From Paenarthrobacter ilicis (GTDB lineage Bacteria; Actinomycetota; Actinomycetes; Actinomycetales; Micrococcaceae), in contig NZ_JAFBCD010000001.1 in NCBI RefSeq assembly GCF_016907545.1, positions 310,001-374,000 on the forward strand: a DNA stretch of 64,000 bases. The letters are read 5' to 3'. A program made the translations under genes and the position numbers. The notes beneath the pieces were generated by a model, which did not search any database, was not told where the DNA came from, and worked only from the letters and a program-made list of their open reading frames with translations. This document shows, piece after piece, positions 1 to 7,140 of this stretch; within the stretch, counting starts at the first letter, position 1; the number at the start of each line of letters is the position of its first letter.

Positions 1-1
1 C

Positions 2-541
2 TATTGGTATGGCAAGGACCCCGGACAGAAGGCGCTGGCCGTCGACGTCCTGAACGCGCTGAGGGACTACCGCGCGTCCGAGCAAGCCATGCGCCGGAGG
101 ACCAGATCGTCCATGGGCATGGGCGAGAAGGATCTGCTGGCGTTGCGCTACCTCTTTGAGGCCGAGGCGGCTGGCGACTTCATGAAGCCCAAGGACCTTG
201 GCGACAAGCTGGGCATTACCTCTGCCTCCATGACCACGCTGATTGACCGCCTGGTGAAGTCCGGGCACGTCCGCCGCGAACCCCACCCCACGGACCGCCG
301 CGCGCTGGTCCTGAAGGCCACGCCGGGCTCGGACCAGGAGGTTCGGCACACCCTGGGCGGTATGCACCGCCGGATGATGGACGCCGCGTTTTCCCTGAAC
401 GCTGAGGAATCGAAAATTGTGGTGGCCTTCCTGGAGCACATGCGCGAGGCCCTGGACACCATCGACGAGGACGCGCCCGAAGAAGGACAGCCCTCCCCTG
501 AGGGACAGCACCCGGACGCGGCCAACGCCCACCGTCAATAG
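2..541 (+). CDS. MarR family transcriptional regulator, 5'-truncated by window edge
   Basis: The frame is open from the left edge, so the true start lies outside the window; an ATG at 89 is internal to the same frame. The visible part holds a winged helix-turn-helix of the MarR type: a 'KPKDLGDKLGIT' helix, a recognition helix around 'TTLIDRLVKSGHV' and the wing 'HPTDRRALVL' with the DRR signature. The C-terminal tail is acidic and low-complexity. It ends 8 bp before the convergent crt operon with no obvious terminator between them. The ligand and targets cannot be read from the sequence. Confidence 0.85.
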   Translation, partial: YWYGKDPGQKALAVDVLNALRDYRASEQAMRRRTRSSMGMGEKDLLALRYLFEAEAAGDFMKPKDLGDKLGITSASMTTLIDRLVKSGHVRREPHPTDRRALVLKATPGSDQEVRHTLGGMHRRMMDAAFSLNAEESKIVVAFLEHMREALDTIDEDAPEEGQPSPEGQHPDAANAHRQ

Positions 542-549
542 AGCCCCTG

Positions 550-1797
550 TCATGACGTCAGGCTCCACTGCAGGATAAAGATCAGCGTCACCAGGAATCC
601 TGACCCATAGTTGAGCCAGATAAACCGGCGCCAAGCAGCGTTGGTGCCTGCCGCCGTCGTATCCGTGACGTTCCAGTGGCGGGCGCAATTGATGATGTAT
701 GGGACGGCGATGATCGCCGCGAGGGGGCCAGGCCACGGCGTGGCCAGCATGGCCAGTCCCGCAACCAGCCACAGCACGACGGCGAGGCGAACCGTCCGGC
801 GGGCACCGATGACTGTTGCTATGGAACCGATGCCGGCCTGGCGGTCGGGCTCGATGTCCTGGACGGCGCCGAACGCATGGGCGGCCATGCCCCACAGGAA
901 GAACGCCACCAGGAGGATCACCAGGCCGGGCGTCACGTCCGCCCCCGCCAAGGCCAGTCCGACGACGGCGGGGCTGACAAAGTGCGTGCTGGACGTCAGC
1001 GAGTCCAGGACCGGGCGTTCCTTGAACCGCAGTCCTGCGGCGGAGTACGCCACCACGGCGAAGGCGCTCACGGCGAGGCTGATCCATGCCGCCGGGCCGC
1101 CCGCGAAGGCCAGTACCAGCAGGAAAGGAACGTTGGTGATGGCGGCGAGCCACAGCATGGGCTTGTGCAGCCGTGGCTGCAGGAGCGCGCCCTCCATGCC
1201 GCCCTTCCGCGGGTTCTTGAGATCGGACTCGTAGTCGAAGACGTCGTTGATCCCGTACATGGCCAGGTTGTAAGGGATGAGGAAGTAGAACGTGCCAACC
1301 ACCAGAACCCAATCGATCTCCCGGGTGGTGAGGAGCATCGCCGCTGCAAACGGGTAGGCGGTGTTGATCCAGCTGACCGGCCGCGATGCCAGGACCGCTT
1401 GGGAGACCAAGCCCTTCATCTGCGCGTCGGCTCCGTTCTGTTGCGGTTGGTTGCGCCTGCGTTCATTGCGTTCGTTGCGGCGGCGTTCGTTGCGGCGGGT
1501 GAGCCACATCCACAGTCCGGGGAGTGCCACCACGCCGGCCAGTGGGTAGGCGAAGTCTTCAATCGGGGCCAGGCCGATTTTCGCGCCCAGGATGTGGGCG
1601 GGATCGTAGTGGAAGAGTTCCATGCCGATCATCACGGAATCGAACACTGCGGTGAGCACGGCCAGGGCGGCGAAGGCCACCCCCACGGCCCGCCAGTGCT
1701 TCCGGGACTCGCCCTCAGCGCTGCCAAGCCGGGCGAAGGCCACCCCTGCAACCACAGCGGCGGCGATGAACGCGAGCGCAAGCCACATGTAGGTCAT
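550..1797 (-). CDS. crtEb: Fused C50 carotenoid cyclase subunit (CrtYf-like) and lycopene elongase (CrtEb-like)
   Basis: A 415-aa membrane protein with two recognisable parts. Residues 1-100 look like a small lycopene/flavuxanthin cyclase subunit, with three membrane helices and a 'PIEDFAYPL' motif resembling the PxEE motif of CrtYe/CrtYf proteins. Residues 127-415 are a UbiA-type prenyltransferase with both metal-diphosphate motifs (NDVFDYESD near 185 and DIEPD near 315), as in lycopene elongases that add two C5 units to lycopene. They are joined by an Arg/Asn/Glu-rich repeat linker at residues 101-117. In Corynebacterium glutamicum these are separate genes. The start overlaps the crtYe stop by 4 nt (1794-1797). 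It is the last gene of the operon. The ring type of the product cannot be decided from the sequence. Confidence 0.88.
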   Translation of the reverse strand: MTYMWLALAFIAAAVVAGVAFARLGSAEGESRKHWRAVGVAFAALAVLTAVFDSVMIGMELFHYDPAHILGAKIGLAPIEDFAYPLAGVVALPGLWMWLTRRNERRRNERNERRRNQPQQNGADAQMKGLVSQAVLASRPVSWINTAYPFAAAMLLTTREIDWVLVVGTFYFLIPYNLAMYGINDVFDYESDLKNPRKGGMEGALLQPRLHKPMLWLAAITNVPFLLVLAFAGGPAAWISLAVSAFAVVAYSAAGLRFKERPVLDSLTSSTHFVSPAVVGLALAGADVTPGLVILLVAFFLWGMAAHAFGAVQDIEPDRQAGIGSIATVIGARRTVRLAVVLWLVAGLAMLATPWPGPLAAIIAVPYIINCARHWNVTDTTAAGTNAAWRRFIWLNYGSGFLVTLIFILQWSLTS

Positions 1798-2171
1798 ACG
1801 TTTTCCCTGGTTTTAGCATCCGGGGCAGACCGCGGCGCACCGTCCAAACGTTTCCGTGAACCGTCCAGAAGTTTCCGCGCACCCGTGTACAGCACCATGG
1901 TGCACAGCACCAGGAACGTCAGGAACACCGGCTCCTCCACCGGGAGTTCCGGTGCCAGCATCAGCCCTGTGGCAATGGTGCCTTCGCCGCGCAGGAAGAT
2001 CCCCAGCCCGATCCCCGCCAGGTCCCACGCCAGCAGGAAGGCCAGCCCGACGGATGTCACTACGGCCGCCGCCGTGGCGTCACGCCAGAAGAACAACTGG
2101 AAGCGGTGATCCAGCAGAAGCATGCAGGTGATGCCGAGCAACAAGCAAACCAGGTAAAGAATGCCCATCAT
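1794..2171 (-). CDS. crtYe: C50 carotenoid cyclase subunit, CrtYe-like
   Basis: A 125-aa protein with three predicted membrane helices and the 'LPVEEPVFL' motif (PxEE) typical of the small heterodimeric lycopene cyclase subunits of actinobacteria (CrtYe/CrtYf, CrtYg/CrtYh, LbtA/LbtB). Its partner subunit is the N-terminal part of the next gene. Together they should cyclise the ends of the C50 chain. The last 25 residues are charged and probably cytoplasmic. Start and stop are both coupled by 4-nt overlaps to crtI upstream and the crtYf/Eb fusion downstream. Confidence 0.85.
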   Translation of the reverse strand: MMGILYLVCLLLGITCMLLLDHRFQLFFWRDATAAAVVTSVGLAFLLAWDLAGIGLGIFLRGEGTIATGLMLAPELPVEEPVFLTFLVLCTMVLYTGARKLLDGSRKRLDGAPRSAPDAKTRENV

Positions 2172-3820
2172 CCAACCCTGCTAGCTACAGGCCTCACAGT
2201 GGTAGGGCCGGGGCTGTGGTCTCCGCGGATCCGCTTCAGAACCAGCTCGGCGCTGATAAGGCACATGGGCACTCCCACACCCGGGGCCGTGGTGGCTCCC
2301 GCGTAGTAGAGCCCACGGACACGCTTGGAGGCGTTTTGGGCGCGGAACATGGCGCTTTGCCGCAAGGTGTGGGCGGGGCCAAGCATGCCTCCACGCCAGG
2401 AGTTGTAATCCCGGGCGAAGTCCTGGGGTCCAACCGTGTGGCGGACCACGATGCGCTCGCGGAGGTCCGGGATGGAAGCCCATTGGGCGATCTGGTCAAT
2501 CGCGGCATCCGCGGTCCGCTCGATGATGTCATCACCGGTGCCCTCGGGGCCACCGGACCCCAGCGTGGTGTCCGCGGGAACGGGAACCAGCACAAAGAGG
2601 TTCTCGTGGCCCTGCGGAGCCACTCCCGGGTCGGTGGCACTGGGCTTGCAGACGTAAATGGACGCCGGATCCGGGATGCTGGTCTCCGCCCCGAAAATGG
2701 CTGAGAAGTTGGCCTCCCAGTCACGGGTGAAGAACAGGGAGTGATGCGGCAGCTCCGGAAGTTTGCCCTTGACGCCCAGCATTACCAAAACGGCCCCGGG
2801 CCCGCTGGTGCGGCTCTGCCAGTACTTGTGGTTGTAGCTGCGGTCCCTGACGCCCAGCAATTGGGTCTCGGTGTGGTGGAGGTCAGCCCCGGATACCACC
2901 AGGTCTGCCACGCTGTAATGCCCGGCCCCGTCCTTGTCCTGCCACTTCACGCCGGTGACTTCGCGGAGGTCCTTCCCGGTGATGCCGGCAGGCAGCCGCA
3001 CGGCGTCGAACCGGCCCACCTTCTTGGTCCGGGTGGTGTCCCGCGTGGTGATCTTCAACGCTTCAGCGCCCGTGTGGATCCGGACTCCGGCGTCAACAGC
3101 CAGGGCTTCGAGCCGTTCCACGAGTTCCCAGAACCCGCCTATGGGGTACTGGACACCATCACTGAGGTCCAAGGCACTCATCAGGTGGTACATGGCGGGC
3201 GCGTCAGAGGGGTTGGTGCCCAGGAAGACCGCCGGGTACCCCAGGACTTGCCGCAGTACGGGATGCTGGAACCGCTTGGCAACGTACTTGTCCAGCGGCG
3301 TTGTCAGCAGTTGTGCCAACTTGGGCAGGTTCCGGACCACTTCGGGCTGCATGAGTTCCTGCAGTTTGGTGAACGGGTTGTACAAGAAGTACTTCTCGGC
3401 CATGGCTGTGGTGTGGCGGGCTGAGTCAAGATAGGTGGACAGTTCCCTGGCGCTGCCGGGCTCCACCCGCTCGAACGTCTTGAGTACCTCATCGCTTCCC
3501 AGCGGAACAGTCAGGGGTTCCGGGAGGCCGCCGTCGTGATCCGGTTCGCTGAAAACACGGTAGGCGGGGTCAAGCGTGCGGAGGTCCAGCTGTTCGGCGG
3601 CGCTGGTGCCCAGCAGCTTGAAGAAATGGTCGAAAACGTCCGGCATGAGGTACCAGGACGGGCCGGTGTCGAAGCGGAAGCCATCCCGTTCCAGGCTCCC
3701 GGCCCGCCCGCCCACGCGGTCGCGCTGCTCCAGGAGCTGCACTTCATGTCCTTCGTGGGCCAGGAGTGCTGCGGTGGCGAGCCCGGCAATGCCACCGCCG
3801 ATCACTACAGTCCGGGTCAT
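2168..3820 (-). CDS. crtI: Phytoene desaturase (lycopene-forming)
   Basis: About 550 aa. The N-terminus carries the FAD-binding Rossmann motif 'VIGGGIAGLATAALL' followed by an acidic end and 'RVGGRAGS'; the C-terminus has the family signature 'YYAGATTAPGVGVPMCL'. CrtI enzymes convert colourless phytoene to lycopene by successive FAD-dependent desaturations. The frame is open upstream to 3901, but the ATG at 3820 begins exactly at the dinucleotide-binding motif and overlaps the crtB stop by 4 nt (ATGA), so I chose it. Third of the consecutive crt genes; acts on the product of CrtB and feeds the elongase/cyclase. Confidence 0.93.
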   Translation of the reverse strand: MTRTVVIGGGIAGLATAALLAHEGHEVQLLEQRDRVGGRAGSLERDGFRFDTGPSWYLMPDVFDHFFKLLGTSAAEQLDLRTLDPAYRVFSEPDHDGGLPEPLTVPLGSDEVLKTFERVEPGSARELSTYLDSARHTTAMAEKYFLYNPFTKLQELMQPEVVRNLPKLAQLLTTPLDKYVAKRFQHPVLRQVLGYPAVFLGTNPSDAPAMYHLMSALDLSDGVQYPIGGFWELVERLEALAVDAGVRIHTGAEALKITTRDTTRTKKVGRFDAVRLPAGITGKDLREVTGVKWQDKDGAGHYSVADLVVSGADLHHTETQLLGVRDRSYNHKYWQSRTSGPGAVLVMLGVKGKLPELPHHSLFFTRDWEANFSAIFGAETSIPDPASIYVCKPSATDPGVAPQGHENLFVLVPVPADTTLGSGGPEGTGDDIIERTADAAIDQIAQWASIPDLRERIVVRHTVGPQDFARDYNSWRGGMLGPAHTLRQSAMFRAQNASKRVRGLYYAGATTAPGVGVPMCLISAELVLKRIRGDHSPGPTTVRPVASRVG

Positions 3821-4722
3821 CGGCGGAGCTCCATCCAGGTTGAGGCCAAGGCCCGGGCGGCGAGCCCGGCTTTCACAGTGTCCGGAACACGCACGCGGCA
3901 ACGGTACAACTCATCCACGGTGGTGTGTTCAATCCTGTCCGTCAGCGCAGCGAACAGGGCCAGTGCGCTGCGCACGGCGGCCCGCGCATCGTGGGGCAGC
4001 AGGGGGATCGCGGCGGTGGCGTCGGCCAGCTGCGAGCGGATGGTGGCCACCCATTCAACGCGGTCCTTGTCCTCAAGGTGATCGGCCGTGCCCAGGTAGC
4101 TGCGTCCCAGCCGCGCGGTATCGTCGGCCAGGTCGCGCAGGAAGTTGATGTTCTGGAAGGCAGCGCCCAACTGGCTGGCGCCATGCTGCAGGGCTGCCGC
4201 GGCGCCGTCGTCAATGGTTTCATCCCGCATGAAGACCCGCAGGCACATCAGCCCCACCACTTCGGCGGAACCGTGCACGTACCCCTGGTGGGCCTGGGCA
4301 TCGAAACGCAGGGGCGCCGCTGGCGCTGCAGTCCGCTCGCCGAGGTCCGTGCGCATGGAATCGAAAAAGGGATCGATGAGCGTCCGGTCGATGTTCGACG
4401 CCCGGGCAGTCTGCGCGAAGGCGTGGATGATCAAATCGCTGCTGTAGCCGATTGCCATGGCGCGGTGGGTCTCGTCAATGAAGTGGTCCAAGGCGTCGCT
4501 CTGCTCCTGGTAGCTCAGGCCAGCCTCCGCAGTGACGCCGTCCACCAATTCATCGGCCACGCGGACCAGGGCGTAGATGTTGCGCACATGCTGGCGGTGC
4601 CTGGCCCCCAGCAGTCTGCAGGCGAGCCCAAAGGACGTGGAGTAAGCCGCAATCACCTGGTTGGCGGCACGCTCGGCGGTCTTGGTGAACTGTGTGAACG
4701 AGGTATCAGTGGCGACGCTCAT
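3817..4722 (-). CDS. crtB: Phytoene synthase
   Basis: A 301-aa squalene/phytoene synthase family protein, the usual length. It shows both aspartate-rich substrate motifs, 'VADELVDG' near residue 60 and 'NFLRDLADD' near residue 195. It condenses two geranylgeranyl diphosphates (from CrtE) to phytoene. The ATG overlaps the crtE stop and its own stop overlaps the crtI ATG, so translation is probably coupled across the operon. Confidence 0.93.
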   Translation of the reverse strand: MSVATDTSFTQFTKTAERAANQVIAAYSTSFGLACRLLGARHRQHVRNIYALVRVADELVDGVTAEAGLSYQEQSDALDHFIDETHRAMAIGYSSDLIIHAFAQTARASNIDRTLIDPFFDSMRTDLGERTAAPAAPLRFDAQAHQGYVHGSAEVVGLMCLRVFMRDETIDDGAAAALQHGASQLGAAFQNINFLRDLADDTARLGRSYLGTADHLEDKDRVEWVATIRSQLADATAAIPLLPHDARAAVRSALALFAALTDRIEHTTVDELYRCRVRVPDTVKAGLAARALASTWMELRR

Positions 4723-5834
4723 GATTGACGCCCTTCAAGTTGACGTGACAGATCCAGCAGGACGTTGCGGGCACCGGCCGGGACACGGGATTCCGGGCTG
4801 GCCAGGACGCTGTTGAACGCCTGCATCTGCTCACTGATCAGGGACTGGACAAACTTTTCCGCTCCACAGCCGGTGAGCTGGTTGCGGACATGATCGCCGT
4901 CCGGGCCGCTGAGTTCCGGCCTGCCGAAGTACGGCTCGATGTCCGCCCAGTTGCTGGTACCCCTGGCGTGGGCGATGATGGCCGTTTCCTTGCCTTCCCG
5001 CAGATCCGAAAAGGGATCCTTGCCGTGGCGGCTCGGATCCCCGAAGGTGGAAAGGAGGTCATCCTGGAGCTGGAACGCCAGGCCAAGGTGCCTGCCGGCT
5101 GTTGCCAGCGCGGTTTCGACGGCGAAGTCCGCACCTGCCAGCGCGGCGGCGGCCCGCAGCGGCAACTCGAACGTGTAGGTGGCTGTTTTATAGCCGCACA
5201 TCATGAGGATGGTCTCCAGGTCCGGGCTGATGATCCCGTCTCCCAAGCCCACATCCAGCTGCTCGCCGGCGACGGTTTCGTTGATGGTGTGTTCCAGGAG
5301 GTCCAGCAGGCGCAACCTGAGTTCGTGGGGGAGGTCCGCCCGGGCGAAGGCTTGATGCGTGGCTGCGAGCAGCATGTCACCCATCAGTATTCCGCCGGTT
5401 TGTGCCCAGTGGAGTGCTCCGTCCGGCCGGTCCAGTTCGCCTGCCTCGGTCAGGAGGGACCCAATCAGGTTGGGGTGTCCGCGCCGGACCAGGTCGCCGT
5501 CAATCACGTCGTCGTGGAGCAGGAAGGAATAGTGGAGGAGTTCAATGGCCGCGGCGATGCTGATGGCGGTCTCCCGCTGACGGGAAGCGTCCCGCCGGGG
5601 AGCGTCCTGTTGGGACGTGTCCGGCTGCAGGGCATCGTAGGTTTCCATCAGCAGGAGGGGCCGCACGAATTTCCCGCCCAGCACGTTGTTCCCTGCCAGG
5701 GTCCACAGCCGTGCGAAGTCGGGCCCGTAGGCGGTTGCCGCACTGGCCCTTTTTTCGATCAGTCCGCTCAGTTCGGTCTCGATCGCCGAGCAGAGATCGG
5801 TCCGGGTGCGCGCGGCGCCGGAGGTGACCGTCAT
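4719..5834 (-). CDS. crtE: Geranylgeranyl diphosphate synthase
   Basis: About 371 aa, polyprenyl synthetase family. The first aspartate-rich motif is 'LLHDDVIDGD' and the second 'QLQDDLLSTFGD', followed by the 'GKDPFSDLREGKET' region typical of these enzymes. It makes the C20 precursor for CrtB. The frame extends upstream to 5903, but the ATG at 5834 overlaps the idi stop codon by 4 nt (ATGA), matching the coupling style of the other crt genes; the extra 23 residues would be a Pro/Gly/Ser-rich tail lying inside idi. Confidence 0.92.
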   Translation of the reverse strand: MTVTSGAARTRTDLCSAIETELSGLIEKRASAATAYGPDFARLWTLAGNNVLGGKFVRPLLLMETYDALQPDTSQQDAPRRDASRQRETAISIAAAIELLHYSFLLHDDVIDGDLVRRGHPNLIGSLLTEAGELDRPDGALHWAQTGGILMGDMLLAATHQAFARADLPHELRLRLLDLLEHTINETVAGEQLDVGLGDGIISPDLETILMMCGYKTATYTFELPLRAAAALAGADFAVETALATAGRHLGLAFQLQDDLLSTFGDPSRHGKDPFSDLREGKETAIIAHARGTSNWADIEPYFGRPELSGPDGDHVRNQLTGCGAEKFVQSLISEQMQAFNSVLASPESRVPAGARNVLLDLSRQLEGRQS

Positions 5835-6385
5835 GCCTCGGCTCCAGCTGTCAGTGGGAGGGCCCGGGCTTCCATCAACTGGGGGAACTGCATTCCCAGC
5901 CACGGGCTGAACGCCGCCGGAGTGTGGTCCAGGGCATCGGCCAGGAGTGCCGGGGAAATCCAGGCCCAGTCGGCTACTTCTGCAGGGTTGGGCTGCGGAG
6001 TGCCACTGATCCGGGCTATGTAGACGGGGCAGATTTCGTTCTCCACGATTCCGGTGGGGTCCACTGCCCGGTAGCGGAAGTGGGGGAGCGTGAGCTCGAT
6101 TCTGTTGGCGTCCACTCCCAGCTCGAACTGTGCGCGGCGCATCACTGCGTCTTCAAAATCTTCGCCGGGAGCCGGGTGGCCGCAAAAACTGTTGGTCCAC
6201 ACGCTGGGCCAGGTCTTTTTCTCCGGGGAACGGCGGGTGAGGAGGACCTCGCCCGCTTCGTTGAGGAGGTAGCAGGAGAAAGCGAGATGAAGCGGAGTGT
6301 CCTTGGTATGCACAGTAGCTTTGGGTGCCTCGCCGATGTGGTTGCCGGCGTCGTCGAGAAGGACCACCATCTCTGTCGCGTTCAT
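5831..6385 (-). CDS. idi: Isopentenyl-diphosphate delta-isomerase, type 1
   Basis: A 184-aa Nudix-fold protein of the usual length. The catalytic cysteine lies in 'TNSFCGHP' and the catalytic glutamate in 'ENEICPVY', both characteristic of type 1 IPP isomerases. It interconverts IPP and DMAPP, supplying the starter for CrtE. It is the first gene of the six-gene carotenoid operon, so the operon promoter must lie in 6386-6481, shared with the divergent MarR gene. Confidence 0.92.
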   Translation of the reverse strand: MNATEMVVLLDDAGNHIGEAPKATVHTKDTPLHLAFSCYLLNEAGEVLLTRRSPEKKTWPSVWTNSFCGHPAPGEDFEDAVMRRAQFELGVDANRIELTLPHFRYRAVDPTGIVENEICPVYIARISGTPQPNPAEVADWAWISPALLADALDHTPAAFSPWLGMQFPQLMEARALPLTAGAEA

Positions 6386-6422
6386 CTTTCGCCTTCCATC
6401 GGGAACAACTCACTGACCAATA

Positions 6423-6440
6423 TTGCTAGATAAGCTAGAA
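6423..6440. promoter_or_regulatory. Candidate operator in crt/marR divergent promoter (CTAG-N5-CTAG)
   Basis: The 96-bp divergent intergenic region is clearly AT-richer than its surroundings. It contains CTAG at 6426-6429 and again at 6435-6438, giving a short inverted (also direct, GCTAG) repeat, the size of site a MarR dimer could read. The placement between idi and the MarR gene supports a regulatory role. The assignment to the neighbouring regulator is inference. Confidence 0.35.
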
Positions 6441-6460
6441 GAAAGATTATCATGTAAGAA

Positions 6461-6472
6461 GTTAGGTGTAAC
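6461..6472. promoter_or_regulatory. Second small inverted repeat (GTTA-N4-TAAC) near the marR start
   Basis: GTTA and TAAC arms separated by 4 nt lie 9 bp before the MarR ATG, over the expected -10 region for that gene. It could be an autoregulatory site or part of the promoter: TAACAT at 6469-6474 is placed as a -10 would be for a leaderless transcript starting at 6482, and no Shine-Dalgarno is visible. Confidence 0.3.
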
Positions 6473-6481
6473 ATACTTAAC

Positions 6482-7045
6482 ATGCCCAATCCTGAAGAAA
6501 TCGACGCCTCGGTTTCCTCGGGCATTTACCATGTGGAGTCCAACGATCCCCATCAGGCATTGGTGGACAGGGCTGGCCTTTCTGACTCCGACGTTCAGCA
6601 GATCAACGGGGTAATGGAGGCGTTGGGGCGGTTGCGTGACGCTGAACAGCGGCTCTCCGATGCGTCAAGGATTTACATGAATCTCAACCAATCGGACATG
6701 CGGGCCCTGCACTATCTGATCGTCTGCGCCAACCAAGGCATCATCGCTACCCCGGGTGCCATTGCAGCCCACCTCCACATCTCCACGGCGTCTACAACCA
6801 AGCTACTGGACCGCTTGGAACGGGCCGGGCATATATCCCGACTCGCCCATCCGTCCGATCGCCGGGCCCTGGCAATTGCCATTACTCCCGAAACGCATGA
6901 GGCCGCCATGAGGACCGTAGGCAAGCAGCAAGCCAAGCGTTTCCTGGCGGCCAAGCGCTTGAATCCGGCAGAACGGGAAACAGTGATGCGGTTCCTCGAT
7001 GACATGGCACAGGAGATTGAGCCCGGCGAGTTCGCCCGGCCCTGA
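6482..7045 (+). CDS. MarR family regulator of carotenogenesis (CrtR-like)
   Basis: A 187-aa MarR protein with an N-terminal extension of about 40 residues, a helix-turn-helix near residues 90-125 ('IAAHLHISTASTTKLLDRLE') and the wing 'HPSDRRALAI'. It is divergent from the idi-crt operon, the arrangement seen for CrtR in Corynebacterium glutamicum, a MarR-type repressor of the crt operon that responds to geranylgeranyl diphosphate. By position it probably plays that role here; ligand and identity are inferred from context. No Shine-Dalgarno precedes the ATG. Confidence 0.82.
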   Translation: MPNPEEIDASVSSGIYHVESNDPHQALVDRAGLSDSDVQQINGVMEALGRLRDAEQRLSDASRIYMNLNQSDMRALHYLIVCANQGIIATPGAIAAHLHISTASTTKLLDRLERAGHISRLAHPSDRRALAIAITPETHEAAMRTVGKQQAKRFLAAKRLNPAERETVMRFLDDMAQEIEPGEFARP

Positions 7046-7140
7046 GGTTCGTTCTGTAAGATGCGTGACAAGGCCCACAGTTGAGGGGACCGGCAGGTGT
7101 CTGGCGTTGCCAGCGGGGGATTCACATAAAGGAATAGTCG

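Noticed and set aside
676-2109. Long plus-strand frame (477 codons) opposite the carotenoid genes
   Set aside because: Gly/His/Arg-rich composition without any motif; it is the antisense shadow of the well-supported crtYf/Eb and crtYe genes.
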